In this document: positions 49,703-62,702 of the stretch, piece after piece
Layout: each line of letters opens with the position of its first letter
Position numbering within the stretch: the stretch's first letter is position 1
Source: Synchiropus splendidus
Taxonomy: Eukaryota > Chordata > Actinopteri > Syngnathiformes > Callionymidae
Direction of reading: 5' to 3'
Assembly: GCF_027744825.2 (NCBI RefSeq)
Contig: NC_071343.1
Coordinates: forward strand, 9,446,866 to 9,510,865
Length of the DNA: 64,000 nucleotides
The notes under the pieces: generated by a model
Told to the model about the DNA's origin: nothing
The model's database searches: none
What the model saw: the letters and a program-made list of their open reading frames with translations, nothing else
Program-made: the position numbers and the translations under genes

Positions 49703-52700
49703 CTAGGAGACAAAGAGAAACTGCTTTCATAACAATCCTATTGTTGATTTTAGTTTTCAATTTGACATAAACCGTTTCACATTTCAATGTATATTATATT
49801 TGAATATTTTTAACACCCTCACGTTCTGAATATGAGTAACTGGATCTTTGTTTTTTTTTTTTTTTAGAGACTTCAAAGGTAAACTCAGGATGCAGAGCAG
49901 CCTTAAAACGCCAGTGAGATCATAATGTCCAGCAAAAGTGGATCGGATTGCAACCTCTCAGCAGTCTGCACAGAAGCCAGGCCATGGATAGCCCTGTGTC
50001 CACTCAGAGGGAGAGCAAACCATCCCCTTATCCTCTTACACCCCTGCCTCATCAGGGTCACTGAACAATGCAGTGGCAACAGGCAAACACCCCTGCTGAC
50101 CCAGGTGTCAGATCCCGGAGGTCACTTTTCTGAAATTATTCATATTCACCAGGGAATGCTCCCGAAAAGTAAAGCAACCTAGGCAGATTTAACTTGACCA
50201 ATTTGTCAACGCCTAATAGGCCAACAGTGTTGCTCAAGACGTGAGGAGGAAATCTGTGTCAGCGCTCCTCATGCCCTGACAGCCCGTATTAGTTCAACAA
50301 CCTCTTCTGTGCCTTTGTCCCATTGTGGCGGCGGCCCCACTGAGTGGCACATGCTGGGAGATGCTGTCCATGACACAATCCCTGGGCCACGGTTCGGGTT
50401 GCAGGGTTGCAGGGTTGGATAAAATCTCAGGTGACCGGCATTGGCTATCCCTTGGCAATGCTGTCCTGGAGACAGGGCTGGCCCAGATTTCCCTTAAAGG
50501 ATTTTCCGTTACTCGAGCAGACGCCGGTTACATTCACCGGAAGATTCAGAGGGATCCTCATCGAGAAGGATCTTTTCTTGACCAGTACTGCGAGTCAGCA
50601 TGAAACAACAGCAGCATCAGTCGATCATCTGGTTTGACAAGAGCAGTTCCTTTCATAAACCCAGAACATGCACTGCACCAAGATCAATTTTTGTTGACCA
50701 TTGAAACTCATCTTCAACCACTTGCCCCTGACACAGACAACGGACCAAAAAAATCCGAATTACCGGGTTTAAAATAAAAAAAAAAACATAGCTCATAGGA
50801 GTGACTCTTCGAGACGCAGAGCTAGCGTTTAGCGCTTCTCTTATATAGCGCAGCATTGTAAATGAAGGTACTGTGTATTGAATTTACTTTAATTTAAATA
50901 ATAATAATAAATAAAAAACAAACCTCTTGCTGGTGTATATTCAGATGATGATTAACAAACAAAAAATATATATAATAATCTGCTTCTGATCTCCAGAAAA
51001 TTGGTGGGAGACATTTCAATTCCGCGGTCCCTTTTACACCTTTATGACACCAATCCTTTCGTTCCTTCTTCCCACGCAAGTTGTTTATGACTTTGTTTTC
51101 TTTATTAGAATTTGCCAGAAGATCAACTAGAAGACTTGCTCAGCACAAATCAAAGAAATTCCCAGAAGTACATTCATTCATTCCTCATTTTTGGAGCATA
51201 TCCCAGCTACTTTGGGTGATTGATAAACGCCATTAGCTAATAAGATTCATCCCAAAAGAGCACGGATGAGGACTTTATTATTTTCAGTTTTATGATTTAC
51301 ATGCTGTTACGGTAACAAAACACTGCTGTGAATGTGTAACAACACAATAGGTCAACAGCCGTACTACCACAGCAACCATAACAGTCTAATAAGTTGCTTA
51401 TATTATACATGTTCATGACACAAGATTGAACTTTTATTTATTTAATTATTCGTTTTTATTGTGTAAGTTCTCTCACCAAAACATATTTGTAGTGAAATTG
51501 TACTTCTTTTTTTTTTTTAATAAATAACATTTTTCAATTTTGACACTCACTACAATAGAAAAAAAAATAGACATGTATCATAAAAGTAATATCTGCAGCA
51601 TGTAGTTGTAAAACCTGCTGAGTCAGGAGACGAGTGAGGGTCAGAGGAAATTCAGGTCTTACAGCTTGAGGCAAAACCACTGTAATTACATGTTCGCCTT
51701 CATCGATTCTGCTTATTACAGATCACCATTTCAATTTGAACCGCTTCTCTTTTCCTTCAGAAAAAAAAAAGTTGTTTCTTTTAAGTAGCGTTTTGTCTTT
51801 TCTGGATACTCTGGGATCAGGTTTTTCCTGTCCAACCTCCAGGTTCCTCTCCCACACACACTGAACAGACACACACCCACACACCCGATTAATTACAGCG
51901 TAAACTGCGACCACTCTCTGGTGACACGCGTCTCGACAGAGACAATTATACCAAGCGATACCCAACAAACATCTTTCATTAATAAAACATCAGCTCACAA
52001 TTTTCTGGTTTCTAAATATTATGTGATGCCGCAGTGTTGAATAATTGCCTCCTTAAAATGATTCCATTAAAACAGAAAACATTTCAGAGAGAGAAACAGA
52101 ACATCGCAGAGACGCCTTTGTGCGACACAAATGGTTGCCCAGCGCTGGCATTGTTTAAGCAACACAAGGTGCTTACAGGCATTAAAGGTAAAACGGTTGA
52201 GGTCAATTTTAGCCGCAGTATTTACTTGCGTGTACACTGTCCACAGGAGACAGGGAGCACATAGGCAGGTCCAGCTCGCAGAAATATCTCGACTACAAAA
52301 TGGACGACCTGTTTGTTTGTCGCAACTTTGGTTCGTTTTTCATGTGGTCGTTGAGGTTTTAACACCTAAAAACACCACTGCAACAGTGATCTTTAAGGAT
52401 TTTAAGCTACATGTTGTAACATGCTGGGACATTCTCCTTTAAAGTTTAGAACACTAGACTAATCTGCCTTTTGGCAGAGAATATTTCATGTAACAAAAAT
52501 ATACAGAGACGGACTGCAATACCAGTGACTTTTTTTTTTTCGACAAAAATATGGACTTTGTTGCCTCGCAATGCTTTTATTTTGTACAAATTAAAATCCC
52601 GTTATTAATGAACAAAAAAAAAACAAAACAAAAAATAGTGTGGCAAACATATTGAAATGTGTTTAGAAATAATTTTCATTTGAAGCTTTTAAAGAATATG

Positions 52701-53452
52701 CGGGGATGTCTACGCCTTGAATCTTTGGAGGCATTTCTTCAACTGCTCTTTCGCATCAATATGAGAGCTATAGTAGCCTAATTTCTCAGTGTAAGTTGCT
52801 GTAGATTTTCAGCTGTTTTTCCAACTTAGACATACATTTTCATGATTACTGTGTGGGAGTCTTCGGAAAAGCAGACAATATATACATCTACATTTCTATG
52901 TTGGCTGCATCCATTACCTGTCAGTCATGTCCCTGAATAAAACCAGACACACATCATGTCGCAGAATGAATGACATGGATCACACCAGCAAACTGTTTCT
53001 GAAAACCTCCACCACCCAAAAGCCCTCACTGATGTTGAGAATAACCAGCTTTAAAAAAAAAAACGCTCCAGGGTCACTGGGTTTGGCAAGAACGACGAAG
53101 AAGTGCAGTGGAAATGAGCTCCAGAAGGTGCGTATCCAGTGTCTGCTGCTTGCAAGAGGATGTTGCTCATGCATCTTTTAGGTGTGAACAGGAAAAGGGC
53201 TGCTTTTTGAGGGGGGATCCCTTCAGATATATGCAGATATGCAGCAGAGAAAGGGGGTACAAGTCCGGATTGTTCCTCATGGGGTTAAACTGACCTCCAC
53301 TGAAGCTCATTCTGTAGAGCAATTCTTCTCAAAGCCTCCACGGTGCTAGACACCTGCGATACGTAAAACTTTCACTTCAGCTCCATCAATGTGAGTCTCA
53401 CAAATGTACTTTTTGTCAAGTGAATGTAAAGCGTGTAGAACCGAGGACTTAC
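49703..53452 (-). other. ikzf2: ikzf2 intron
   Basis: A 3.75-kb intron between the initiator exon and exon 3. The sequence is AT-rich, with CA-rich and homopolymer runs, and has no further exon or complete mobile element that I can identify. Confidence 0.6.
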
Positions 53453-53497
53453 TAGCAGCATAACTATTAGAAGCCTCCATCCCAGGTGATTTAGAAG
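53453..53497 (-). CDS. ikzf2: ikzf2 initiator exon
   Basis: The exon starts after GTTTTGAACAG (acceptor at 53498) with 17 bases of leader. It opens translation at the ATG at 53480 in a good context (CCTGGGATGG) and ends GCTA|GTAAGT. It encodes MEASNSYAA and the first base of a serine codon finished by exon 3. Helios likewise starts with a very short exon (MET...GY). Phase, position and start context agree, though nine residues cannot be a proof by themselves. Confidence 0.7.
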
Positions 53498-54095
53498 CTG
53501 TTCAAAACACAGAAGAAAACTAACTTAAAGTCCGACAACTGAGCCGGTTTTCAAAACACAGTTTGACAATGGCAATGTTTCCCGGCATAGCAACCTTCAT
53601 TCATCGTAATTTGACACTTATTAGAAAGCGACCATTGGCCTGAAGCTCATTTTGAGAAGTTGATTGTCGCAGAAGTGACATTAAAAATCACATATTTTTG
53701 TACTCAACATTTAGGATTACACTTTAACTGTGTATACATTAGAAATAACAAATGGGTCCAAATGGATCCAGCAGTTTTATAAGTTCTATACATCTTTTCA
53801 CTTCACTCTTCACAAGAGAAATTTAACATTGAACGTGTAAAGTACATAGCAACACGTACAGTGTTTTAAATAAAGTTGGAGTCAGTTAATATCCATATTA
53901 TACAAAATAATAATAAAAATATATTAATCCATTTTATACAAACATAAAATCTACTCACTGGTTTCAATATTAATTAGACACTTCTCCACCTTCAGTTCAG
54001 CGGTAGATATGTGATTCATTGTTCACTACATGATGAATGAATCGCATGCGAGGCAGAGTTTTCAACAAAATGAGAAAGAAAATATAATACATTAC

Positions 54096-54161
54096 CTTCA
54101 GAAGTCTTCCCTGAGCAAAGATAAGTAGACAGATAGAGGTACTGCTGTTGTCTCCGCCTCC
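54096..54161 (-). other. ikzf2: Possible non-coding 5' exon of ikzf2
   Basis: A 66-bp segment bounded on the minus strand by a strong acceptor (TTTGTGTATTCCAG|GG) and a donor (GAAG|GTAATG). It has no ATG and contains a stop, so it would be untranslated leader between the CpG-rich promoter and the initiator exon. This is inferred from splice-site quality only. Confidence 0.4.
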
Positions 54162-54229
54162 CTGGAATACACAAACAACAAAGTACATTGTTTCAATCCA
54201 TAACGGGCTTGAAAATAAATAAATAAACC

Positions 54230-55220
54230 GCACGGCAGGTACGCAGTCATCAAACAGTGACGCATTTCAAAGACGCATGGGAAAGTTCGGAGGAGGCGCG
54301 CATCTGTCCTGCGCCAAATCCTTCAGTTCCTGCGCCCCTCCGGTCCACTTCCAAAAACCCCACCGACCGATCAAGTCTTCACTTACTTTTCTCCTTAAAC
54401 GAGGGACATGTTTTTTGCCTTCACGAGCACCGAGCTGCGCCTCGCACCGTCCTGCATTGACAGGAACACCAAGGAGGGAGACTCAACAAGTTTGGTGAAG
54501 GAAAGAAAGAGAGGGATGGATCAAACTGGATCCACCGGTTCCTAAGGAATTAGCCATAGCGACAGGGAGCAGCCAGACTTTTTTTTTTTTTTTTGTCACT
54601 TCAACTGCTGCCTGAATAAAGCTCTGCTGAATGATGCACGCTCAAGGTCGGAGCCTGAACGCGTCACAAAGCGCACACACACGACATCATATCACACGCG
54701 ACTTTATTCTAACCATCTTGAGCGGGGACTGTTTCAAGGCAAATAAACGGCGCTTGCGTGTTCGTTTCTGGATTGAGGCTCGCTGCAAGCTGCCATGGCT
54801 GCTCGTCTGCGCAGCGACAATTCAACAGGTTCAAGTCCGTCTGGCTTCCATTCATCACACAGACGTGTCTGCAGACGTGCGCCCGCAGCTCCTTCGCCCA
54901 AAGAAATGATTCACAGAAACCATTGTTTTGACTGGTTTGCACCTTACCTAACCACGTTGGAGTTTCTGTTCCATGAACTAGCGCATGGCTCCAGCGGCGC
55001 AAACGCCTCGCGGTGACTTCATTCTAGTCCGGCATGTGCGGACTCCGAGGTAGTGATGTTCCGAAGCTGCAGCGGAGGAGGCAACAGTTGCAAAATCCAC
55101 CAGTGACTTCCTCCTCCATCTCCTCCAGAGCTGCCGACAGACGAGGAGGAAGCTGTTCTGAGAGGTTGGTCTGACACTGAGTCCAGTCTGACGCGCTGCG
55201 AGGTGGACGATTGGGTTTCA
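54230..55220 (-). promoter_or_regulatory. ikzf2: CpG-rich region, probable ikzf2 promoter and exon 1
   Basis: CG dinucleotides are frequent from about 54.23 to 55.22 kb, in contrast to AT-rich sequence on both sides. The position just upstream of the initiator exon fits the promoter and first non-coding exon of an Ikaros-family gene. The transcription start and exon 1 limits cannot be read. Open frames here (for example 54709-55002) look like products of GC-rich composition. Confidence 0.5.
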
Positions 55221-55379
55221 AAGGGCCTCTTATGTTTAACGATACAGTCTGGACACAGTGCTACTCAAGTGATGTAACGGCAAAATCCATACAACGATTT
55301 ACAGGGCTGAAAATTGGCTTTCACTTTCTTGGAAAGTGTTTCCAAGTGTGTAAACTCGCAAATAGACCCCTTCTCTTGG

Positions 55380-55740
55380 AATAAAGGCTCACGTTTCTTT
55401 CTTTCTTTATTTAATTTCAGCAGCCTCATTGAAACTTTTTTTTAATTCTTAATTCAAAACTTCCAAATTAATTCAATATCTTTCGGCAACCTCATTCTTT
55501 TTTTTTTTTTTTAATTTCTTGATTTCTTATTTTTAATTTTTATCATTTATTTATTTATTTTTCAGCAGCTTCATTCATTTTTTTTTATTTCTTGATTTTT
55601 ATTTATCATTTATTTTTCATCACCCTATTTTTTATTCATTTTTTATCATTCATTTATTTTTCAATAGCCTCCTTAATCCTTTATTATTATTATTATTATT
55701 ATTACCACTATTTTATTTTTTTCATATTTATTTATTTTTG
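55380..55740. repeat. T-rich low-complexity block with TTA repeats
   Basis: Long pyrimidine-rich runs (TTTATTTTT-type, then repeated TTA near 55680-55700) make this a simple-sequence region. Confidence 0.85.
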
Positions 55741-56400
55741 TAAAGTTGCATACAAGTGTCATGTGGCCAGACAAGATTTGGACCCTGAGCTCTTTTCAGG
55801 AACAATTGCAGTTGGTTGACGCCAGAAAGTTATTGTGGCTCAATTCCATTGGTGGCTTTTGGACAAGCCATGAATGAAAAGCCATCAACACAATGTCACT
55901 AAAATGAAATGATGGTTTTATAAATCAAGAACAGATGATGTTTTAACCCACAAAATGGGTCCGTTACAAATCACTGGTCTTGACCATAGTGTCCTGTCGT
56001 ATCCAGGACAATGCAGTTAGTAGTCGGTCTAATGTATTTATGGAGCTGTTTAAAGTGTTAACAGATGTGAACTTTGAGAAACAAACAAAAAAAAATACAT
56101 GAATACACCCCCTGTCTGCCTTTTAATTCTTCATTCAAATGGAGCCCAAATGCCATATTCTTTGGTGTCAAAATTTCTATCAAGCTGCTACACCACAATG
56201 ACCGTGGCTCACTTGCAGAAAGGTAAGAAAACCATTACATTTCAGATTTATGTTGGTACACTATGTCATAAGACTAGCTAGTAGACATTTTGTGGGTCGT
56301 AAAATAAAGATTTTCTAACCAACAATTTCAAGCTTTCGCCGGCCATATATGGCCCAGGAGCCTCCAGTTTAACACCACCTTATTCGCTATTTCTCACGAT

Positions 56401-56404
56401 AGAC

Positions 56405-56443
<39 letters not shown>

Positions 56444-56457
56444 TAGACAGACAGACA
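56401..56457. repeat. (GACA)n microsatellite
   Basis: About 12 GACA-type units with a few GATA variants. The Cys/Leu/Ser/Val open frame across it is an artefact. Confidence 0.9.
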
Positions 56458-58293
56458 TATAGAGTTGTCCACTAAAGTTGATGTCACACTAGTGTAAATA
56501 TTTAAACGGGGCATGACAAGAGCGTTCAAAAAAACGGAAGTCTCCTCGTCCGTCACATCTTCCGTCGCCATCATCTCCATTATTCCGACCAGGCACGTGA
56601 CCGGACGTCACCATCCGCGGTCGCCTCCGCGTCAGTCTAATGCCTACGCCTGCTTATTTTGGATTGTTCCTTCTTATTCACAAGACTAAGCGAAACTCCT
56701 CACCACCCAAGTGTCCTCAATCACGGTGGCTCAGTACAGCAGTTAACCTTTTAAACTCGACATGTTCCACCACAGGGCGCTGGGTCACGGAACACACCCA
56801 TCGGAGTGAAGAACCTCAGTTGTTCCTGAGACAGTGTGGAACAGCTGTGTCAAACCACGCGAGGGGAAAATTTCATTCAAGTCACAGGCCCAACAATATT
56901 ACTACACAGTGCGTAGTAAGTAAGTAAGTAAGAGTTTCAGTCTGCCCCTGGCTAGTTTCACTGACACCCCCTGTTCCTATCCTTCCATCAGGATTTCTGT
57001 TTTCTTCATTAAGTTTCTTGACAAACCCTCAGTAAAGTCTCCTTGTGACAAACACCCGGTCAAGTATAAGGATGGTAAGGATGGACTTTAAACCAGTATT
57101 GAGATTCTGGTCCTCATAATGTGACCCGGAGGACTGGATTTGGCCCCGTGGCCTTCAGTTTGTGCTTGAGAATGTGAGGCATAAATTTCACATCTTACAT
57201 TCTGTGTACACAGCAATAATAACAACATTATTGCAGCGTATTTTAGAGTTTATTAAAACACATAAATGTATTCACATAACAATCCTGTTGCAATTGTGGC
57301 TAAATTTCAGAACTATTTCAGCAACATTTTGTTTTCTTTAACAGACAAAAATCAATGATTAACTCTCAGCTCCATTAATGTATTGATTTTGAATGGAGTC
57401 TGATGAACTTGTGGAAACTTATGCAAGTATCGAGCGGCTGCCGTGGAATGATCAGGTCAACATTTGTCTCCATGGATCAATGAATTAGGCCAGAAGTGCT
57501 AACACTGAATATCTGCCACTTCTCCCTGTTTATAGCCGAATGTTTATTTATTCATATACTGTGTTTCGAATCCTGGAGTCAATTGATTGTTTCTAAAAAA
57601 GTCTTGTTCGGTTATTCTTTTCCCCGACTGACCTCTCCTAAGCTTCACCAACAAATTAAACAAATATAAATGTGATCCAAAGTAAAACTGAAGCATTCTT
57701 CCTTATGAGTGGCAGCACAGACGGAAAAGTTTTAAAAATACTTACTTACTTAGTGGTTTATTTACAGTGGCGACCACTTTAGATTTGGAATATAGCTTGT
57801 TGTACCTGGCCTCTCAGACAGGGGGCAGTGGAGTTTCAAACGAAAAAATACATTCAATTGAATGAACTAGATCAGTTGTCAATTTGAGAATGCAAATAAT
57901 GTCAATATTTTTAACAGTTTTAGCACCAATCAATGCGGTTTGATGAATTCAAACTGTTGTCTTGTTTTCTGTTGTAAACATGGAAAACAATATAAATCAT
58001 ACTTTCCTGTTCAAACTTTATTATTCGGCATTTTCTCATCAAAACGTTCTTCCAGCGCTTCCCACTCGCTCAGTATGAATTCAACTGGTTCAGGCAATAA
58101 AGGATCATATTTTATCCTGTAGCGACCTCTGTCGGCCACACTTGCTCAATATCATTGAGCGTTGGAGGCTGTTGAATTGTTGACTTCAGAAACCGGCAGA
58201 TGGGGATGTGACATTTCAGAGACAAAGTTTTGGATCTCCTTTTGGTCTCTTCGGAACAGGCATTTATATTACACTACTCAAAGGACAGTTAAA

Positions 58294-58334
<41 letters not shown>

Positions 58335-58335
58335 A

Positions 58336-58566
58336 AAATTCAGGTTGTAATTTGCAATGACACAATGTAACGATGTAACTCAATTGTCGAACATTCGCAG
58401 CAAAGAATAAATATCTTTATTAATTAAAATAAAATCCATTAGTTACTTATTTATTATTACTTTATTTATTGTTTGTTTTATTTTCTTTTTTTTAAATACA
58501 TTACATTATTTCAATGAGTAATGAGTATGTGTTGTCTCTTCGGAAACATAAACCATCTATCTTGGG

Positions 58567-58649
<83 letters not shown>

Positions 58650-58935
58650 TTTAATTTATATATATATATATATATATTTTTTTTTTTCTTTTTTCTTTTT
58701 TTTTTCTTTTTTCCCCAAGATAGATGGTTTATGTTTCCGAAGAGACAACACATACTCATTACTCATTGAAATAATGTAATGTATTTTAAAAAAGAAAATA
58801 AAACAAACAATAAATAAAGTAATAATAAATAAGTAACTAATGGATTGCATTTTAATTAATAAAGATATTTATTCTTTGCTGCGAATGTTCGACACTTGAG
58901 TTACATTGTGTCATTGCAAAATACAACCTGAATTT
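58336..58935. repeat. Long, nearly perfect palindrome with A/TA/T spacer
   Basis: The left arm (58336-58566) and right arm (58714-58935) are inverted copies of one unique sequence, about 225 bp. The only differences I see are an extra 8 bases in the left arm near 58371, a few substitutions (such as TCAATTGTCG against TCAAGTGTCG) and small length changes in T runs. The spacer (58567-58713) is poly-A, then (TA)n, then a T-rich run, itself fold-back. The left outer flank also has poly-A followed by (TA)n. Such arms imply a recent inverted duplication. Confidence 0.9.
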
Positions 58936-61282
58936 GAGGTCATGTCCTGGACTTTCTTCTGAATAAATCGAGATTTTACTCAAAATTGGCCGAGGAGGAA
59001 CATGTTATGCTCCTTAACGTCCAAAAGAGGGCACTAGTGTTCTTGCTCATAGAACCTTATCTCAATGCAACACTGCCAAAGGTTCAATAAGCCACGTAAT
59101 TCATGGTTTCATGCTTGTGAAAAACTGCAATCCTGAAGCTCTCTTGACAAATAGGTGAGAACATGACAACAGTTAAGACAGAGTGTGTTATATTTAGAAA
59201 GCTATACCACTGTAAGGGAACTCGAGTTATCTCGTCCATTTTTCCCCACCGTCACATACTGACATCCTGCCTATTCCTAAAATAACACTGTCTTTGAAGA
59301 TCCAGGAGTTTTTACCTATGACTGCACCATTGTCTTCAACATCCTTCAGTGTGTGTTTCTTTTTGTCTTCTCTTTAACAGGTAGAAGCTTATCATCCAAG
59401 AGGCCACATTTCACATTGTCAGAAATGTAAGGGGCCGTCAAGCCCAAGAACTAAACAGAAACAATCTTAATAAATATAACTAAAATTTTTGTTCTTAAAT
59501 ATTAGAACACAGGGGAAAGTGTTATTGAGACATGGCATGCTTTTAATTCTATTTTGTAATTGTATGTGTATTTTTTTTAATGCATTTTGATTAGCAATAT
59601 AAATTATAAATATTTCAAGGACTTTTTAAACTTTTATCTTGGGAACAGAACAATGAGTAATTTCATGTGTTTTTAATTGACAAGAGATAAACTAATATAC
59701 AAAACTAAAAAAGGGAAAAGAAATCCAGGATGCAATGTTGTGACATTATTAAATTGCTGTTAATTTCTCAGGCGTGTTTTTTTTTTTTTTAGGTAGTGAG
59801 CCATCTCCCTGAAAAAGATCAGGAAATGGTGTAGCAATTTTAGAAAAAAATGTACCTCACTCAACAATGATGGCTCAGAGACTGAAGACGAGGCCTTGAG
59901 AGAGCAGCTCATGAAAACTAGGTCAATAAAATTATTCTCCTCCATATGCAGATAGTGAGACGCAGAAAGACAGGTCAGTGAGTGCATTAGTGTATCTATC
60001 GTGTAGGTAAATAAAAACATGATTTCAGCAAAAGGATGGAGACAAGCAGCTGATCGATCATCCCTCCACGGAGGCAGCCGGCAGCGACTCCTGCGTGGGT
60101 GACTGACCAGTCGTCCACAGTCACTGACCACCACCAAGGATAACACAAAGCACCTCTGAAAGCTGGACACTTTCTTTTCCCCTTTAACTGAATCACCTCT
60201 TTCCTGACATCCAGGACAAATGGGGCACTGCCTAACAGACCACTGCACCATAACACTGAAGTGCTTTTGCAGCTGGTGATGACGTGGGCCCTGATGGTTG
60301 AGATTAACACACTGAATTAACACAGCACATGTCACGTCAGAAAATGTATGATCATGGTCTCCATGTCCAGCTGGAGCCTCGGATAGCAAAGGAGGAGGAG
60401 AAATATCTTTTTGGGTGGAGTTTGCATGTTCTCCCTCTGCCTGCATGGGTTTGACCGCTCTCATCTCCATCTCATCGTTGTTTGGGTCAGTCTCCTGTCT
60501 TCATACTTGGACCAAACAAACATAACAATAAAAATAAATAAATAAATGTCAATACAGCTCAATGCATGATTTCACAGCTTTCACAGCTGACATATTCAAA
60601 ACAGACAAAAACACAAGAATTGAAATGTCCCCACTGAATTTTTGTATTTTTAAGAAGCGGTGTAATAAGTATTTCTCTTTGAGAAAGAGAGTTGCATCAA
60701 AAGATAAAACATCCCCTTGAATGTCGACACTTCACTTAGAACTATGAGGACTATTCCTTAAATACAGGACTCTGTCCAAACTGAATGCAGAAGCTTAGGT
60801 TTGTCAGCCATAGAAAGTGGAACCATTTATTTCCAATATAAATCAAGAACAGAAACGCTTTCATGCTTTCTTCCTCTGAGGCACCGTTTGTCTTGGTCTC
60901 GACTTGGCCTCAGATCCTCAAAGACTCGGACGTGGTCATGGTCTCTGTATACTCAGGTTTCAGTCTTGACTCAGTCTCGGGTCAGGTGGTCACGACGGCA
61001 ACACCATTGTCTGGTATCTGCTGCATGCCTGCCATCTTGTTTTCATGTGTAAAATAGTGACGTCATACAAGATGGTGTAGTTCAAAGATTAAAACGTATC
61101 ATGGAGCAGAAGGCAGAAATGAAATGCCCTCATTTGAGGACGCAGAGTGTCAAGACGTTAAAGAACCTAGTTGCACAGTCACGTCCTACTTGTGTCTCCT
61201 CCTGCCACTGTGAGTCTTAACTGCCGTCATGTGTCTTCACGTGGATCTCTGATTTCAACAGTCACTTCAGGTCATTCCTCTG

Positions 61283-61290
61283 ATTTGCAT
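61283..61290 (+). promoter_or_regulatory. Perfect Ig-type octamer without an adjacent V segment
   Basis: ATTTGCAT is the octamer in the orientation used by kappa V promoters. It lies 850 bp upstream of the intact V segment, and the sequence just after it does not encode a leader or V domain. It may be a relic promoter of a lost V segment, an enhancer Oct site, or chance. Confidence 0.25.
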
Positions 61291-62050
61291 CTGATGAAGC
61301 AGGTTCGGCTAAAACTTTCACTTCCTGCTCGGAGTCACTCACCATGAAAGGAGGCAGCAGGTGGCTCCACTGAGCTGTGACCATCTCAGCGTCTAAACCT
61401 ATGAAGTTCCAAAGGAAACTTCAGCTCCTGACACCATTGTTTCACTTGTAATACATTCTTAAAATGATGTATTGTGCTGACAACAGATTGTGACAAGTCA
61501 GTTTTGACTTAGGCACAAAATATATTCAGAGGTATTGCTGGTGCTGCAAGTAGTCCCAATGTGGATCCTGAGCTGAGGTGTGTGCAGGAGTCATCCTTCA
61601 TCTTATCTGCTTCTTACTGCTCCTCAGGGTCACATTTGGTTGGTTGACCATTGAACATCGAGAAATGGTCTCCTTGTGATTGGTTGGAATACCTCTTGCA
61701 GCCCTTTAAGGACCGGATGGACGCATCTGCCCTCGGGATTTGAAATCCAGTACTTCCACCATTCAATCACACACATGGCCTTGACAAACTACTGACCAAA
61801 CTCATAAAGTAGGCATCTGAATGTGTTTTTTGGACATTGTTGAAGACAATAAAGATGAGAAAGATACCAAATCTAACATCTGATGATCCACACGAGACAG
61901 GAACAAGACACGATTTATGGTAAGACAGAGGGCACCTCTGAGTTCCCACTGAAGCTTCCCTCCAGACTCCTGACTGTGAGTGAGTGAGAGCTGCTGTGAG
62001 GGGAAACACCAGGACATGTTGAGGACACACACACTTGACTGACTCACTGT

Positions 62051-62058
62051 GTTTGCAT
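62051..62058 (+). promoter_or_regulatory. V-segment promoter octamer (one mismatch)
   Basis: GTTTGCAT differs from the kappa octamer ATTTGCAT at the first base. It sits 79 bp before the V start codon, the expected distance for an immunoglobulin V promoter bound by Oct factors. An AT-containing CTCTTAAGAG at 62084-62093 could serve as a weak TATA-like element between them. Confidence 0.5.
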
Positions 62059-62136
62059 GTGTGTCCTTCCTCTCTGCTCGCGGCTCTTAAGAGCTGCCAG
62101 TTGATCACTGAGTGTCCACAAGACGCCGCCACCACA

Positions 62137-62674
62137 ATGATGATGTCACTGAGTCCACTGCTGCTCACCCTGGGCCTCCTTGTTCACGGTGAGACTCTTC
62201 TGGAGACTTTGACAAGCAGCTTCAGCAGCAGGACCTTCTGCTGTGATGGAGAGAGACTGAAAGAAGCAGCTTCCACCTTCATCCTTCTCTTCTCTGTCTT
62301 CAAGAAATGATGCTTCTGTCTTCATGTTGATCTGACTGGACTTGACTCCTCAACTCTTCTTCTGTGTTTTCCAGGATCATCAGGAGACATCGTCCTGACT
62401 CAGACTCCTGGATCTCAGTCTGTAGCTCCAGGACAGACTGTCTCCATCACTTGTAGAACAAGCTCACGTGTCAGCAGCTGGTTCAACTGGTTTCTCCAGA
62501 AGCCTGGTGAAGCTCCTAAACGCCTAATTTATGATGCATCATCCCGTGCGTCTGGAGTTCCAGATCGTTTCAGTGGACAAGGATCAGGGACACAGTTCAC
62601 TCTCACCATCAGCAGAGTCCAGCCTGAAGATGCAGGAGTTTATTATTGTCAGCAGCATAACAGTTACCCGTTCA
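62137..62674 (+). CDS. Immunoglobulin light-chain V segment, kappa-like, apparently functional
   Basis: Two exons. The leader exon 62137-62188 encodes [17 protein letters not shown] and ends at CACG|GTGAGA. The V exon 62375-62674 follows TTTTCCAG. Split-codon phase is 1, as in all Ig V genes. The mature domain starts [17 protein letters not shown] and in kappa numbering has Cys23, Trp35, the [18 protein letters not shown] framework, EDAGVYYC with Cys88, and a germline CDR3 of QQHNSYPF. No stop or frameshift occurs before the recombination signal. After joining to J and C it would form the variable half of a secreted or membrane antibody light chain in B cells. The first of three tandem ATGs is taken as start. 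The gene runs in the opposite direction to the C exon, so joining requires inversion. The framework and the 12-base signal spacer both place it among kappa-like teleost light chains. Confidence 0.95.
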
Positions 62675-62702
62675 CACAGTGAAACAAGGTCGTACAAAAA
62701 CC
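62675..62702 (+). promoter_or_regulatory. V recombination signal with 12-bp spacer
   Basis: The heptamer CACAGTG (62675-62681) is perfect. A spacer of exactly 12 bases (62682-62693) follows, then the nonamer ACAAAAACC (62694-62702), which is consensus. RAG1/RAG2 would cut before the heptamer and pair this with a 23-spacer signal on a J segment. A 12-base spacer on V is the kappa arrangement. Confidence 0.97.

Larger units (their letters stand above)
55221..62050. other. Intergenic region between ikzf2 and the light-chain locus
   Basis: No recognised gene. It contains a T-rich low-complexity block (55.38-55.74 kb), a GACA repeat, a GTAA repeat near 56.92 kb, fragments of the TGGCCC-type fish repeat near 56.34 and 57.13 kb, the palindrome at 58.3-58.9 kb, and a GTCTTGGTCTC fragment at 60.88-60.98 kb. 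An open frame of 236 codons at 59760-60470 (minus) overlaps repeat sequence and shows no domain. Confidence 0.6.

Noticed and set aside
59760..60470. 236-codon open frame on the minus strand, the second longest in the window
   Set aside because: No recognisable domain or signal; its 5' part lies on the common fish repeat phrase GAGTTTGCATGTTCTCCC, and the composition changes along its length. It looks like a chance frame over repeat DNA.
61321..61360. Possible second leader exon near 61.34 kb with GGTGAGTG on the minus strand
   Set aside because: Neither strand gives a hydrophobic leader followed by an acceptor and a V domain.
61767..62168. 133-codon minus-strand frame beside the V segment
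   Set aside because: It runs antisense through the V promoter and leader exon and shows no Ig features.
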